Program-made: the position numbers and the translations under genes
Source: Paenibacillus maysiensis
Lineage (GTDB): Bacteria; Bacillota; Bacilli; Paenibacillales; Paenibacillaceae
Reading direction: 5' to 3'
Assembly: GCF_000520815.1 (NCBI RefSeq)
Contig: NZ_ASRY01000318.1
Location: forward strand, 1-64,000
DNA length: 64,000 nucleotides
Shown: positions 45,995-55,154 of the stretch, one piece after another
How the letters are laid out: each line of letters starts with the position of its first letter
How positions within the stretch are numbered: the first letter of the stretch is position 1
Notes under the pieces: generated by a model
Told to the model about the DNA's origin: nothing
Seen by the model: the letters and a program-made list of their open reading frames with translations, nothing else
The model's database searches: none

Positions 45995-47062
45995 TCAAGC
46001 ATTTTCAGGCCCTTTTTTTATTGGACTCGGAGATGCTTTCTTTCTAATACTATAACGTCTCATGGTTCCTGGAACGCCTTTGATTTCCAGCATTCCCTCA
46101 TAAATCAGGGCTCGAAGCCGATATTCGAAAAATTCATCTCCCATCTGCTGATCCAGGTGCCCCATAGCTTCTCCGATCACTCTTGCTGATTTGATAAAAT
46201 CAGGCTGGGCTTGCCGCTTGTGCAACTCATTCACCTTACTCAAAATATAGGCATCATAATAGTTTTCTTCTACATTAACGATGCTCCCATCCTTCCATAT
46301 ATGTAGCACCTCAGGCTTCATCGCCAGCTCACACCATTCTTCCGCCATTCGTTCTCTTTCTTCTGGTGTTAAAGAAATACCCTTGTCCTCTCGACTTAGA
46401 ATAGCTTGTAGTTTGTCGGCAGATATCTCGCCTGATCGTAAGCCTGTAGCATCTGTACGTTTAAATACACGGCTGTAAGCATCTGCCGCATTTTTAATCC
46501 GAATATCGTTAGACATATTCCTCAGCAGGTACATGCTCAAACGAAGCCCCACCTGCTCAGGGGCATTGCTCCCCGTCCAGATCGTAATATCCGCCTGCGC
46601 TGGAATAGCAGTAAACTGCTCCAGCAACAGAAAATCATCCCTTTCAGCATCCTCATCATGCTCATCAGAAATATGATCTCTGAACCATTCCCGCCGTTGC
46701 CTGCGCCCCATTTCCTGCTGAAGCTGCCACAATGGGCCGATGGCATAGTTATCCCGAAAAGAAATAACCCGATGTGTATCTTCCCATCCCAGTTGTTTGA
46801 GTGCTACTTTCATACTCCCTGCAAAAGAATCGCCAATCACGATATGCACCTGCGTGCCACCCTCGTCAGGCTCCCACCATGAGCGTTTGTTTTGAGTCAC
46901 AAGCAAGTAATCATATAACTCTGACACTTGCTTATACAAATCATCTTTAGAAGCTTCGTTCCGTTTCACAGCTTCTGTCACTTGTATGATGTCTATCAGC
47001 CATAATCTTTGTTCGCCCGCAGTCATACTGCGAATTGCCTCCACAAATCCTTTATTCTCCAT
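45995..47062 (-). CDS. DUF1835/DUF3658 domain protein
   Basis: 355 residues. DUF1835 (about 85-200: VHIVIGDSFAGSMKVALKQL; VISFRDNYAIGPLWQL) is followed by a DUF3658-like C-terminus (GEAMGHLDQQMGDEFFEYRLRALIYEG). Such two-domain proteins are common in Paenibacillus and Bacillus, with unknown function. An in-frame start exists at 47107, but GGAG eight bases before the ATG at 47062 is better. Single gene, cytosolic. Confidence 0.8.
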   Translation of the reverse strand: MENKGFVEAIRSMTAGEQRLWLIDIIQVTEAVKRNEASKDDLYKQVSELYDYLLVTQNKRSWWEPDEGGTQVHIVIGDSFAGSMKVALKQLGWEDTHRVISFRDNYAIGPLWQLQQEMGRRQRREWFRDHISDEHDEDAERDDFLLLEQFTAIPAQADITIWTGSNAPEQVGLRLSMYLLRNMSNDIRIKNAADAYSRVFKRTDATGLRSGEISADKLQAILSREDKGISLTPEERERMAEEWCELAMKPEVLHIWKDGSIVNVEENYYDAYILSKVNELHKRQAQPDFIKSARVIGEAMGHLDQQMGDEFFEYRLRALIYEGMLEIKGVPGTMRRYSIRKKASPSPIKKGPENA

Positions 47063-47177
47063 GGCTTTTTCTCCTTTTGCACCTATTTTTCGTGCCGTAG
47101 TGTCCAATGGAATTGTCGAATCGGAATAGTCGTGCTATGTTAGGGGAATCGACGTTGTAGCATAGGAGGCTTCTGCC

Positions 47178-47882
47178 GTGAATATGAAAGGCAAAATCCA
47201 TTTACATCAAGTAACGTCTGAATCGTTACGACTGGGCGCTTTACTTTCATTAGTAGGGGGTTTTCTGGACACATATACGTTTGTCGGAAGAGATGGCGTG
47301 TTCGCCAATGCTCAGACAGGCAATATCGTATTACTGGCTGTCAAAGCCATTCAGGGAAACTGGGGTCAGGCGTTAGCCCATATCCCGCCCCTGATCGCCT
47401 TTTCGCTGGGTGTTTTTATAGCCGAAGGGATTAAGAGAAAATCCACCCACCGCCTGACACCGGACTGGGCCCGTGCCATTCTACTGCTGGAAATTTTCAT
47501 TTTTTTCATCGTGGGTCTGATTCCACAAGGGGTTCCCAATACCGTGGTGACGGTGATCGTCTCGTTCGTTGCTTCCGTTCAGATGACTTCCTTTCGCAAG
47601 CTCATTGATGCGCCGTACACCTCCACCGTCAGCACCGGGAACCTCAGATCTGCCACAGAGGCGGTATATATCGCCATTACGACCAAGGACACGAATGCTG
47701 CCATTCGCGCCATGCGTTACGGTGTCATCCTGATCACCTTTCTGGTCGGGGCTTTTCTGGGAGGGTTTTTGACGTTGGCTATTGGGGATCAAGCCATCTG
47801 GGGCGCTGTTGTGGCACTCATTTTTTCTTTTATTTTATTTACGGAAAAAGAACATAAGTGGAAAATGCCCCTTCGTCACTAA
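47178..47882 (+). CDS. DUF1275 (YoaK) family membrane protein
   Basis: 234 residues, about six membrane helices. The family pattern is LLSLVGGFLDTYTFVGRDGVFANAQTGN near the N-terminus (shown as a pointer to residues ~18-45), a SVQMTSFRKLIDAPYTSTVSTGNLRS block, and a C-terminal helix pair. Function unknown. AGGAGG eight bases before a GTG at 47178 supports that start over the ATG two codons later. Confidence 0.85.
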   Translation: MNMKGKIHLHQVTSESLRLGALLSLVGGFLDTYTFVGRDGVFANAQTGNIVLLAVKAIQGNWGQALAHIPPLIAFSLGVFIAEGIKRKSTHRLTPDWARAILLLEIFIFFIVGLIPQGVPNTVVTVIVSFVASVQMTSFRKLIDAPYTSTVSTGNLRSATEAVYIAITTKDTNAAIRAMRYGVILITFLVGAFLGGFLTLAIGDQAIWGAVVALIFSFILFTEKEHKWKMPLRH

Positions 47883-47889
47883 TCCTGCA

Positions 47890-49065
47890 TTAGCCCTGAA
47901 TAAACTGCCGCTGGGCGGTTTCAAAAAAGTTCAAAAGATCTTCACGGGACGAGAACGCTGCCTGAGCCGATTGGTTGCTGCCGCCACCCTTACCCTGAAA
48001 CGCGCCCAGATGCTCTTTAAAATACGCCCCGCAGGCAACATCCTGTGTGCCGTTATGTGCCAGAATGATTTTGTTTTCTGCTGTTGTGGCTAATAATACA
48101 AGTAAATCATGTTCAGATGTCAGCTTGGCAGCCATTTGCTGTACTTCCTGAAAAGTTTTTTGTTCAAAAATATGAGCCAGAACTTGCCCCTGAACAGCAG
48201 AAAGCAGCTCTGCTGCCTGATACGAAGCATTTTCCTCTTGCAGGATGTCCACTTGCGCCTTGAGCTGCTTGTGCTCCTGCTCCCACTTTTCAAATCGGGT
48301 CAAAATATCCTTGCGCCCAGTATTAAATTTCGCAGACAGGACGTCCAAAATCCGAACACTTTCGTTAAAGTCCTGAAGCGCGCGAACGCCACATTTAAAA
48401 TGGATTCTCGCCAGCCCCTTTTGCTTCTCCCATTTCAGACATTTGATCATTCCAATTTCCCCGGTTCGGCCGACATGTGTACCGCCGCAAGCATTGTATT
48501 CAATGCCTTCGATCTCAACAATGCGAATATTTTCCGTCACTTTGGGCGTTTTCACAAGCGGGATATCCTTCAATTGTTCATTGGTTACAAAATAGCTTTT
48601 TATGCTGCGATTACTGTAGATTTGCCGATTTACTTCCTGCTCGATTGCCGATAGCTGCGCAGGTGTTACATCCGAACAGTTTACATCAATCGTGGCTTGC
48701 TCTTGTCCCAGATGAAAGCTTTCTGTACGCGCACCCAACAACTCCAAACAAACCGCTGACAGCAAATGCTGTCCGCTATGCTGCTGCATATGATCAAATC
48801 TGCGCTCCCAGTCCAATTGGCAGACCACCTTCACATCCTCCGGCAAACGTTCTACCTGATGCCAAATGTCCTCATCTTCCAGAACAACATCTAATACACG
48901 GATGCCCTGAATCGTTCCCGTATCACATGGCTGACCCCCTCCATGTGGATAAAAAGCCGTTTCCTCCAGCATAACAAAATATCCGCCGTCTCTTTCCATG
49001 CTGCGTGTAATATGAGTCTCCCACTCCGTAAGGGTCGGAGAAGAGTAATATAGTTTTGTCGTCAT
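47890..49065 (-). CDS. alaX: alanyl-tRNA editing protein AlaX-L
   Basis: 391 residues. The zinc editing site HSGQHLLSAV (near 95) and CGGTHVGRTGEIG (near 190) are those of AlaRS editing domains. The C-terminal DHHA1-like region ends with AFQGKGGGSNQSAQAAF, marking the long AlaX class. It deacylates Ser-tRNA-Ala or Gly-tRNA-Ala in trans. Standard start at 49065. Convergent with the DUF1275 gene, only 7 bp apart. Confidence 0.92.
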   Translation of the reverse strand: MTTKLYYSSPTLTEWETHITRSMERDGGYFVMLEETAFYPHGGGQPCDTGTIQGIRVLDVVLEDEDIWHQVERLPEDVKVVCQLDWERRFDHMQQHSGQHLLSAVCLELLGARTESFHLGQEQATIDVNCSDVTPAQLSAIEQEVNRQIYSNRSIKSYFVTNEQLKDIPLVKTPKVTENIRIVEIEGIEYNACGGTHVGRTGEIGMIKCLKWEKQKGLARIHFKCGVRALQDFNESVRILDVLSAKFNTGRKDILTRFEKWEQEHKQLKAQVDILQEENASYQAAELLSAVQGQVLAHIFEQKTFQEVQQMAAKLTSEHDLLVLLATTAENKIILAHNGTQDVACGAYFKEHLGAFQGKGGGSNQSAQAAFSSREDLLNFFETAQRQFIQG

Positions 49066-49087
49066 TCAAGGTTCCTCACTTTGGATT

Positions 49088-49351
49088 TCAATTTTTAAAG
49101 AACGTCTCCATTTTTTGAATGAAGGCCTTTGCGGCTGGACTTACATATTTATCTACGATGATCCGAATGAATTCCCAAGCCTACTCCAATATCCACTTTA
49201 TTATCAAGCACTTCATTGTAAATATCAATCGAGGGAATGACCTGAACCTTCGTATGAGGAAACTCCTTGTGGAAGCTAATCAATATGGAGGTTAGCGGCG
49301 GGTTATCTATGCAAGAGGCACCGTCAGTACCTATGCATGAGCCTATAAAAG
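49088..49351 (-). pseudogene. LysR-type regulator C-terminal remnant
   Basis: On minus the text reads FIGSCIGTDGASCIDNPPLT, then FHKEFPHTKVQVIPSIDIYN and DNKVDIGVGLGIH. After a TAG/TAA break it gives SPAAKAFIQKMETFFKN and a stop at 49088. These are the substrate-binding domain and the end of a LysR-family regulator. The HTH domain is missing and the frame is interrupted. It is the only content of the 49066-49373 gap. Confidence 0.75.
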
Positions 49352-49373
49352 GATAGAGTCTCGTCTGTAAAAT

Positions 49374-49416
49374 AAAAAAGGGTTAAGTGCCGTCTAACGA
49401 GCCTTAACCCTTTTTT
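49374..49416. terminator. bidirectional terminator
   Basis: AAAAAAGGGTTAAG (49374-49387) pairs with CTTAACCCTTTTTT (49403-49416), a perfect 14-bp stem and 15-nt loop. It ends the quinone reductase transcript on minus. Confidence 0.9.
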
Positions 49417-49453
49417 CAATAATATGAAATTCTCATTGTTATCAGAATAAAAT

Positions 49454-50014
49454 TTACTTATATGCCAGACCTAATTGATAAGCGTGCTCCAGCAGACCTT
49501 CAATGTATTCTTTCGATTCGGACAAAGTATCATAGAAGAACTCAACCTTGGACTCTCTTACTCTTGCGTAACCACCAATGGCTTTATTCAAATAATTAGT
49601 TACCATATCGTGGTATTCATACTTGATCAGATGTTCTTTCGTCCCTCCCGCCAAGCACATCCACAAAACCTGCTTTGTCGTAAACTCCTGAAGTAAACCT
49701 ATGTTCCACACTTTATCCAGGTATCCCTTTAGCATGGACGGGACACTGTACCACCATAGTGGAAACACAAAGACCAGAGCATCCGCGGCCACAATTCTAT
49801 CCATTTCTTTCCGTGTTTCAGGGGCATATTGTTTATGAGGCGTATTCCAATCCAGCTCATCTGCTGCGCTGTACACCGGATTATACCCGTCCCGATCCAA
49901 GTCCAGAATATCTACCTCGTGCTTATTCTCCTTCAATCCCTCTACAAAACGATTCATGACCGCAAGGGTAAGTGAATCTTCTCTAGGATGCGTAACGACC
50001 AATAGAACTTTCAT
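49454..50014 (-). CDS. NAD(P)H dehydrogenase (quinone), flavodoxin fold
   Basis: 186 residues. MKVLLVVTHPREDSLTLAVM is the phosphate loop for FMN/FAD, and ALVFVFPLWWYSVPSMLKGYLDKVW the active-site block of the NQO1/MdaB/KefF-type two-electron quinone reductases. An upstream frame reaches 50110, but family members begin at the MKVLLVV ATG (50014), and AAGG lies upstream of it. Divergent from an HxlR regulator 164 bp away, the layout of Bacillus YodB-controlled quinone detoxification genes. Confidence 0.87.
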   Translation of the reverse strand: MKVLLVVTHPREDSLTLAVMNRFVEGLKENKHEVDILDLDRDGYNPVYSAADELDWNTPHKQYAPETRKEMDRIVAADALVFVFPLWWYSVPSMLKGYLDKVWNIGLLQEFTTKQVLWMCLAGGTKEHLIKYEYHDMVTNYLNKAIGGYARVRESKVEFFYDTLSESKEYIEGLLEHAYQLGLAYK

Positions 50015-50178
50015 GTTATCCGTAACCTTCTTTCTCCTCGTGATTGGTGAACCCTGTCTACAGATGCTATTATGGATGATATACAACAAGGTGTGAAGTA
50101 CGCACCTCAAGGTACTGTAGGTACTTTAAGGTTCCTTAGTGCTTTTCATGTACTACAGATCCGAGGGGAGAAAAACAA

Positions 50179-50565
50179 ATGAAGGATAACGCCAAAACAT
50201 ATATGCTCGGGATTGAAGCAACCTTTGAGGTCATCGGCGGGAAATGGAAAGCCATCATCCTGCATCATCTAACCAGCGGCAGAAAACGTACATACGAACT
50301 TCGTCAGCTCATTCCAAAAATCACCCAAAAAGTACTTACCCAGCAGCTTAGAGAACTGGAAAAGGACGAAATCATCCACCGAATTATCTATAATCAGGTT
50401 CCACCCAAAGTAGAGTATGAGCTTAGTGAATACGGATGGGATTTTAAAGATCTGCTTGATCGTTTTTGCTTATGGGGGGAAGAACACTTAGACAGGGTTT
50501 ATGGTGATAAAACAACGGTGCTGGAGGAATATTCTGTGGAAGAGCCTTGTGTAGAAAAAAAGTAA
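50179..50565 (+). CDS. HxlR-family transcriptional regulator
   Basis: 128 residues, winged HTH: FEVIGGKWKAIILHHLTSGRKRTYELRQLIP (pointer only), QKVLTQQLRELEKDEIIHR and VPPKVEYELSEYG. It lacks the N-terminal cysteine typical of YodB; its cysteines are in FCLWG and the C-terminal EPCVEKK. It probably controls the divergent quinone reductase. AGGGGAG nine bases upstream. Confidence 0.9.
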   Translation: MKDNAKTYMLGIEATFEVIGGKWKAIILHHLTSGRKRTYELRQLIPKITQKVLTQQLRELEKDEIIHRIIYNQVPPKVEYELSEYGWDFKDLLDRFCLWGEEHLDRVYGDKTTVLEEYSVEEPCVEKK

Positions 50566-50620
50566 AGCACACTGAACAGCCTTTTCGCCATCGCTTCATC
50601 TGCTGTCCGCAAAAATACAC

Positions 50621-50657
50621 AACAGTCCTAATGAAGATTTTCTTCAATGGGACTGTT
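50621..50657. terminator. bidirectional terminator
   Basis: AACAGTCC (50621-50628) pairs with GGACTGTT (50650-50657), with inner TGAAG/CTTCA. It lies between the convergent HxlR and LysE genes. Confidence 0.75.
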
Positions 50658-50675
50658 TGTGTTACTTGCATGGAG

Positions 50676-51263
50676 TCAAATATCTACAAGAATCGAAACT
50701 GCACTATACACTAATAACAAAGCCATTATTATATTAAACTGACTTCTATATTTTGATAAGAACTTTTGAAAAACGGAGCCAAACACACTCCAACAGAATG
50801 TACTCATAAAACCAACAAAAGCTAGAAATAACGAATACAATATCAAGCTGAAATTTGAATGGTGATATGGAAGAATGAAGGTTGATATAGCAGTGATACC
50901 ATATAAAATTCCTTTCGGATTGATAAATTGCAAAAGCATACCTGTTAGAAAACTGTTATTCTTGCCCCCATCATTATCTTTACCATTATCTTTACTCATA
51001 ATTATTTTTATAGCCAGATATAACATATAGGCTGCACCCAGGATGGTCATCACAAATTGAATTTTGGGAATGAAATTTTCAAGCAACAAATTAAAATAAC
51101 TACTCAATAACATGATTACAAAGAAACCTGCACCTACTCCTAAACAAAATCGAATTGTCTTTTTAAGCCCGAATTTATTAGCAAAGAGCATAGCCATAAT
51201 GTTATTGGGGCCTGGAGTAAAGCTGGTAACAAACACATATAACAGAAACGATAATAAAGGCAT
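50676..51263 (-). CDS. LysE/RhtB-family amino acid exporter
   Basis: 195 residues, about six membrane helices. The N-terminal FVTSFTPGPNNIMAM motif is the family signature (TPGPNN), and FINPKGILYGI another. Such proteins export amino acids or related metabolites. It lies divergent from an XRE-cupin regulator, a common regulator-exporter pair. Substrate not determinable. Confidence 0.9.
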   Translation of the reverse strand: MPLLSFLLYVFVTSFTPGPNNIMAMLFANKFGLKKTIRFCLGVGAGFFVIMLLSSYFNLLLENFIPKIQFVMTILGAAYMLYLAIKIIMSKDNGKDNDGGKNNSFLTGMLLQFINPKGILYGITAISTFILPYHHSNFSLILYSLFLAFVGFMSTFCWSVFGSVFQKFLSKYRSQFNIIMALLLVYSAVSILVDI

Positions 51264-51306
51264 ATTGGAACCCCCTCTTCTGTGTATGCTATAATGTCCA
51301 AAAAGA

Positions 51307-51354
51307 ACAATATAACGTTTTACGTTTTATTGTACAACACAGACGTTATATTGT
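51307..51354. promoter_or_regulatory. perfect inverted repeat between lysE-type and XRE-cupin genes
   Basis: ACAATATAACGT (51307-51318) and ACGTTATATTGT (51343-51354) are a perfect 12-bp inverted pair 24 bp apart, in the 112-bp divergent promoter region. This is a likely operator of the XRE-cupin protein controlling both directions. Confidence 0.65.
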
Positions 51355-51375
51355 ACACAGGTATAGGAGGTATTT

Positions 51376-51930
51376 ATGGAGACCATCAATCTGATCATTG
51401 CCAAAAACTTAAAAGCCTTTAGAGAAAATAAGAAATTAAGTCTGGAAAGGGTTGCAGAACTAACGGGAGTAAGTAAAACGATGATAGGTCAAATTGAAAG
51501 AGGCGAATCCAGCCCTACGATTACAACGATTTGGAAAATAGCCAATGGATTAAAGATTTCTTTTACTTCACTCATAAATAATCCGCAGCCAGATACAAAA
51601 GTGGTTTTAGGAAGTGAAATTCAAATATTAACGGAAGACAACGGAAAATATCGAGTTTATCCCCACTTCCCCTTCGAAGATGATAGACGGTTTGAAGTTT
51701 ATTCAATCGAGATAGAACAAAACGGCTTCCTAAGTGCTGATTCGCATGGAGAGGGAACGAAGGAGTTCTTAACTGTTTTTGATGGAGAATTAACTGTCCG
51801 TGTAAATGACATCGAATATACAGTAAGAAATGGGGATTCCATCCAATTCAAAGCTGACAGACCCCATACCTATCATAATTCAGGGAAAACATTAACTCGA
51901 TTAAGTATGGTCATATACTATCCAATTTAA
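51376..51930 (+). CDS. XRE-cupin transcriptional regulator
   Basis: 184 residues: an N-terminal XRE HTH (SLERVAELTGVSKTMIGQIERG, residues ~20-42) and a C-terminal cupin domain (GTKEFLTVFDGELTVRVND; FKADRPHTYHNSG). It senses a small molecule through the cupin and likely regulates the divergent exporter via the inverted repeat at 51307-51354. AGGAGG lies six bases before the ATG. It ends 3 bp from a convergent gene. Confidence 0.92.
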   Translation: METINLIIAKNLKAFRENKKLSLERVAELTGVSKTMIGQIERGESSPTITTIWKIANGLKISFTSLINNPQPDTKVVLGSEIQILTEDNGKYRVYPHFPFEDDRRFEVYSIEIEQNGFLSADSHGEGTKEFLTVFDGELTVRVNDIEYTVRNGDSIQFKADRPHTYHNSGKTLTRLSMVIYYPI

Positions 51931-51932
51931 AA

Positions 51933-53522
51933 CTATCCGTTCACCAATTGCATAATCCAGTCTTTTATATCAACGATTCGCAGTGTTCTGGGCCGTGTAT
52001 TCGTTCCGGAAATAATTAATGGGACAAGGGAATCTTTTTCATGCAGCGAACCATGAGCTCCCCCTCCGATGTGGGTAGGAGAACTTTCACCAACGAGTTC
52101 ATATCCGGGTTGGACCGTGACGACAACGTATTTTCCTTCATGAGAATACATGGCCCCGTATAACCTCGCCAAAACGTCAGGATATTTTCCGTACTTGATT
52201 CGATTGTTATTTATCGTAATATCCACAAGGTCCTTTTCGCCCGATAATGTCCACGATTGTCCATATTCATCGGTGAATTTTCCACCGGGACGATAAGAAA
52301 ACATGGAACTATTTTTCCCTCCTGTAACACGAATATTATTTTTATCGTCTTTCATTGCGATGATATCGAGCTTTTCCTCTTTTTGTAAATGCTTCACTAC
52401 ATCGGATAACTCGACGTTATCATTAATCGCATAAATATAAGCCATTCGTTCATTCGTGGAAATGACAATTTGATCTTCTTTTTTTACTGATTGATTTAAC
52501 TGTGCTATGCGGTAATGGTTCAACAGCGGCTCTATCTCAACAGTTGCTGCCTGTCGATCATCATAAACCGCACTTTGCCCACTGTCCCCCATGACAACCC
52601 ATATAGCATTTTTTACAGCCTGTTCCCACGAACCGTATGCGTTAAGAACGCCTTGCAGCGCTTGATCCGCTTTTTCAATTCCCTCCAGCTGAGTCGGGCC
52701 TTTTTTATGCACCGAACTATCATTCTCTGGAAAGTATGCGATGGTTACGCTTGGAAGTTTTTTTTGATTGATTAAAAAAGCGGTATCTTTTGCGGAAAAC
52801 TCGTCGTTCATCCCGAATTTTTTCCACGGAGGAGTATTCCAGCTATTCTTTGGGTCCAGTTGTGCAAAAGTTGCATAGGAAAACCATTTAGGTCCTGTTA
52901 TTCTAAATTGTTCTGGAACACGGTTGCTGTTCGCTATGAAGCGAGGCACTTTTAAGACATGTTCCGTTCTTCCTCTATAAACTATAGCGTTGATTGATGC
53001 CGATTCTTTTCCTTTGTCGGCCAGCTCTTCGTGAATTGTTTTCGTTTTTTTGTTCAAATGAACTTGATTTAACTGGTAAATAGCATCCATAAATACTTGC
53101 ATTTGATCTATCTTGAAGGCTTCTTTGACACCATTTCCATAGAAAATCATGCGTTTCCTTGGGTCGCTGTACCACACAAGTCCGGGCACATGATGTCGGT
53201 CTGCATACGTCCCCGTTAAAAAAGTACTGTCGATCGTCACGGACATCGTGGGAAATGAACTCACCACCTGCGGGAAGTATTGCCCTTTTTTAATAAGATG
53301 CTGCATTGCGGGTGCATGGCCTTGTTGAATCGCATCTTGCAATGGCTTATTCATTAAAGAATCAATCATGATGAATATGACAGGTTTGGCCTTATTAATC
53401 ACTGGGTTATGGGACTTGATGCTTTGTTGATTTAGCTGTTGACTAGAGTCCGCCCTGCAACCGACGATTATTAAACTTAAACTTAGCACGAGTACAATCG
53501 TGATTTTATACTTTATCCCCAT
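51933..53522 (-). CDS. alkaline-phosphatase-superfamily phosphodiesterase lipoprotein
   Basis: 529 residues. The lipoprotein signal ends in IIVGC. The nucleotide pyrophosphatase/phosphodiesterase fold has metal and nucleophile motifs VIFIMIDSLMNKP and SFPTMSVTIDSTFLTG (Thr nucleophile near TFLTG), with ADRHHVPG, WVVMGDSGQSA and THIGGGAHGS. It should act outside the membrane on phosphodiesters or lipid headgroups. AAGGGGA seven bases before the ATG at 53522 excludes a nine-codon upstream extension. Confidence 0.85.
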   Translation of the reverse strand: MGIKYKITIVLVLSLSLIIVGCRADSSQQLNQQSIKSHNPVINKAKPVIFIMIDSLMNKPLQDAIQQGHAPAMQHLIKKGQYFPQVVSSFPTMSVTIDSTFLTGTYADRHHVPGLVWYSDPRKRMIFYGNGVKEAFKIDQMQVFMDAIYQLNQVHLNKKTKTIHEELADKGKESASINAIVYRGRTEHVLKVPRFIANSNRVPEQFRITGPKWFSYATFAQLDPKNSWNTPPWKKFGMNDEFSAKDTAFLINQKKLPSVTIAYFPENDSSVHKKGPTQLEGIEKADQALQGVLNAYGSWEQAVKNAIWVVMGDSGQSAVYDDRQAATVEIEPLLNHYRIAQLNQSVKKEDQIVISTNERMAYIYAINDNVELSDVVKHLQKEEKLDIIAMKDDKNNIRVTGGKNSSMFSYRPGGKFTDEYGQSWTLSGEKDLVDITINNNRIKYGKYPDVLARLYGAMYSHEGKYVVVTVQPGYELVGESSPTHIGGGAHGSLHEKDSLVPLIISGTNTRPRTLRIVDIKDWIMQLVNG

Positions 53523-53666
53523 TTGTGTATCCCCTTCTTTGAAAAACACAATTCCCTTGATTCTTTTTATTTTTGCTTACAATAAAAAAAATTATTCCGA
53601 AATGAATTTTTTTGATTTAATAGGCCAAATTATCTCTAGTGACTCGAATAATTAGAAAGATGGTGA

Positions 53667-54326
53667 ATTCCCATTAACATTCCGTTCTCACCTAGACTTT
53701 ATCATTGGTTTGTCCGTCCGAAATGGTTTACTAAAAAATATATCCATGATCATGTACATTCCCATTTTTCTTTTGATGGCCAAACTGTACTGGATTTTGG
53801 CTGCGGTACTGGGGCAAATTGCTCCATGTTTCACCCGTTGTATTATGTTGGGATTGATCCTGATGCCCAACGAATTGATTATGCAAAGCGCTTATATAGC
53901 CACCATGCATTTCAAGTATTAAATAGTAAGAAGTTCTCATTTGATAATGAGTCGTTCGACTACATACTTATTATCGCTGTATTACACCACATTTCTTCGG
54001 ATGAAATATCAAGTTACATGAAGGAGTTTCAAAGAATTCTAAAGCCTAACGGAACCATTGTCGTTATGGAGCCCTGTTTAAGCAAGAAAAAACCGCTATG
54101 TAACTTGTTTATGAAATGGTACGACAACGGGGAGTATATTCGTAATGAAAAAGAATATATTCGATTGTTTAGAGATCAGAATTATGATTGTAGGGTCATA
54201 AAACGATTCCGAAAATGTTTTTTATATCACGAGTTATTTTTTTCAGTAAAACCAAAATCATCAATAGAAGGGGAATTAAACGATGACTACTACAAGCATA
54301 AACGGATACTCGATGCACTATATTGA
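53667..54326 (+). pseudogene. class I SAM methyltransferase without a canonical start
   Basis: Open from 53667 to 54326 (219 codons). It reads LYHWFVRPKWFTKKYIHDHV, the SAM site VLDFGCGTGANC, VGIDPDAQRIDYA and FDYILIIAVLHHIS, so the methyltransferase fold is complete. But no ATG, GTG or TTG precedes these motifs in frame; the first ATG (53826) lies after the SAM glycine loop. An ATG at 53660 is one base out of frame. A frameshift or an ATT start is required. The 3' end overlaps the next gene by 44 bp. Confidence 0.65.
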
Positions 54327-55053
54327 TTCCGGAAAAGGAATCGCCATCCTCTTCATTCATCCTCCGGTACTCACAAGCTTAGATTTCATATACCAAATCC
54401 AAGGGCTATCGCCTCATTTTCGAACGATTGCTTTTGACATCAGAGGACACGGTAAGAGTCAGCCTTCCGAACAAACGGTTACTTACCCTCTAATCGCCAA
54501 GGATATTAAACAATTGATGGACCGGATGAGCATTGATAAAGTTTTTGTGTGTGGATATTCTACCGGAGGCTCGATAGTGCTTGAATTTCTCTTGACCTAT
54601 CCGGAACGAGCATGGGGAGGCATCGTGATCAGTGGAATGTCGGAAGTAAACGAATGGCGACTAAGAAACAAAATTTCTGTGGGCATTGCTCTCTCCAAAA
54701 TCGGAGCAGTCGGCACGATTGCGATTTCTAATGCTTGGTCGCAAACGAAACAATTTTCTTTATTCCGTGAGCTATTCAACGATGCGAAACAGGGAAATCC
54801 CAGAAATGTCGAACAATATTACCGGTATAGCTTGAAGTACAACTGCACTTCGCGGCTCGGGGAAATCCATCTTCCTGTCCTGCTTGTTTATGGGGAAGAT
54901 GATAAGCTCTTTCATCCTTATGCCAAATTGTTACATCAACAATTGCCGAAGAGTGAACTTGTTTTCATAAAAAAAGTCGATCACCGCCTTCCTACGAAGG
55001 CCGCCGAACCTTTGAACGAACTGATCAAGCAGTTCGTAGAACGCTTCAAATGA
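54283..55053 (+). CDS. alpha/beta hydrolase
   Basis: 256 residues. The oxyanion region is ILFIHPPVLTSLDF, the nucleophile elbow CGYSTGGSIVLEF (Ser near 94), the acid in LLVYGEDDKLF and the catalytic His in KKVDHRLPT. AAGGGGA eight bases before the ATG supports the start. It overlaps the end of the methyltransferase frame, so the two were co-transcribed. Substrate unknown; possibly an esterase or a lactone or peptide-modifying hydrolase. Confidence 0.87.
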   Translation: MTTTSINGYSMHYIDSGKGIAILFIHPPVLTSLDFIYQIQGLSPHFRTIAFDIRGHGKSQPSEQTVTYPLIAKDIKQLMDRMSIDKVFVCGYSTGGSIVLEFLLTYPERAWGGIVISGMSEVNEWRLRNKISVGIALSKIGAVGTIAISNAWSQTKQFSLFRELFNDAKQGNPRNVEQYYRYSLKYNCTSRLGEIHLPVLLVYGEDDKLFHPYAKLLHQQLPKSELVFIKKVDHRLPTKAAEPLNELIKQFVERFK

Positions 55054-55154
55054 CATTTTATACAATGTAAATATACATATTATACTAAAATCATATATAG
55101 TTTAGATAGGATGGATATGTTTCTGCTTCTAAATCTGAAGGGGTGTAAAATGAA

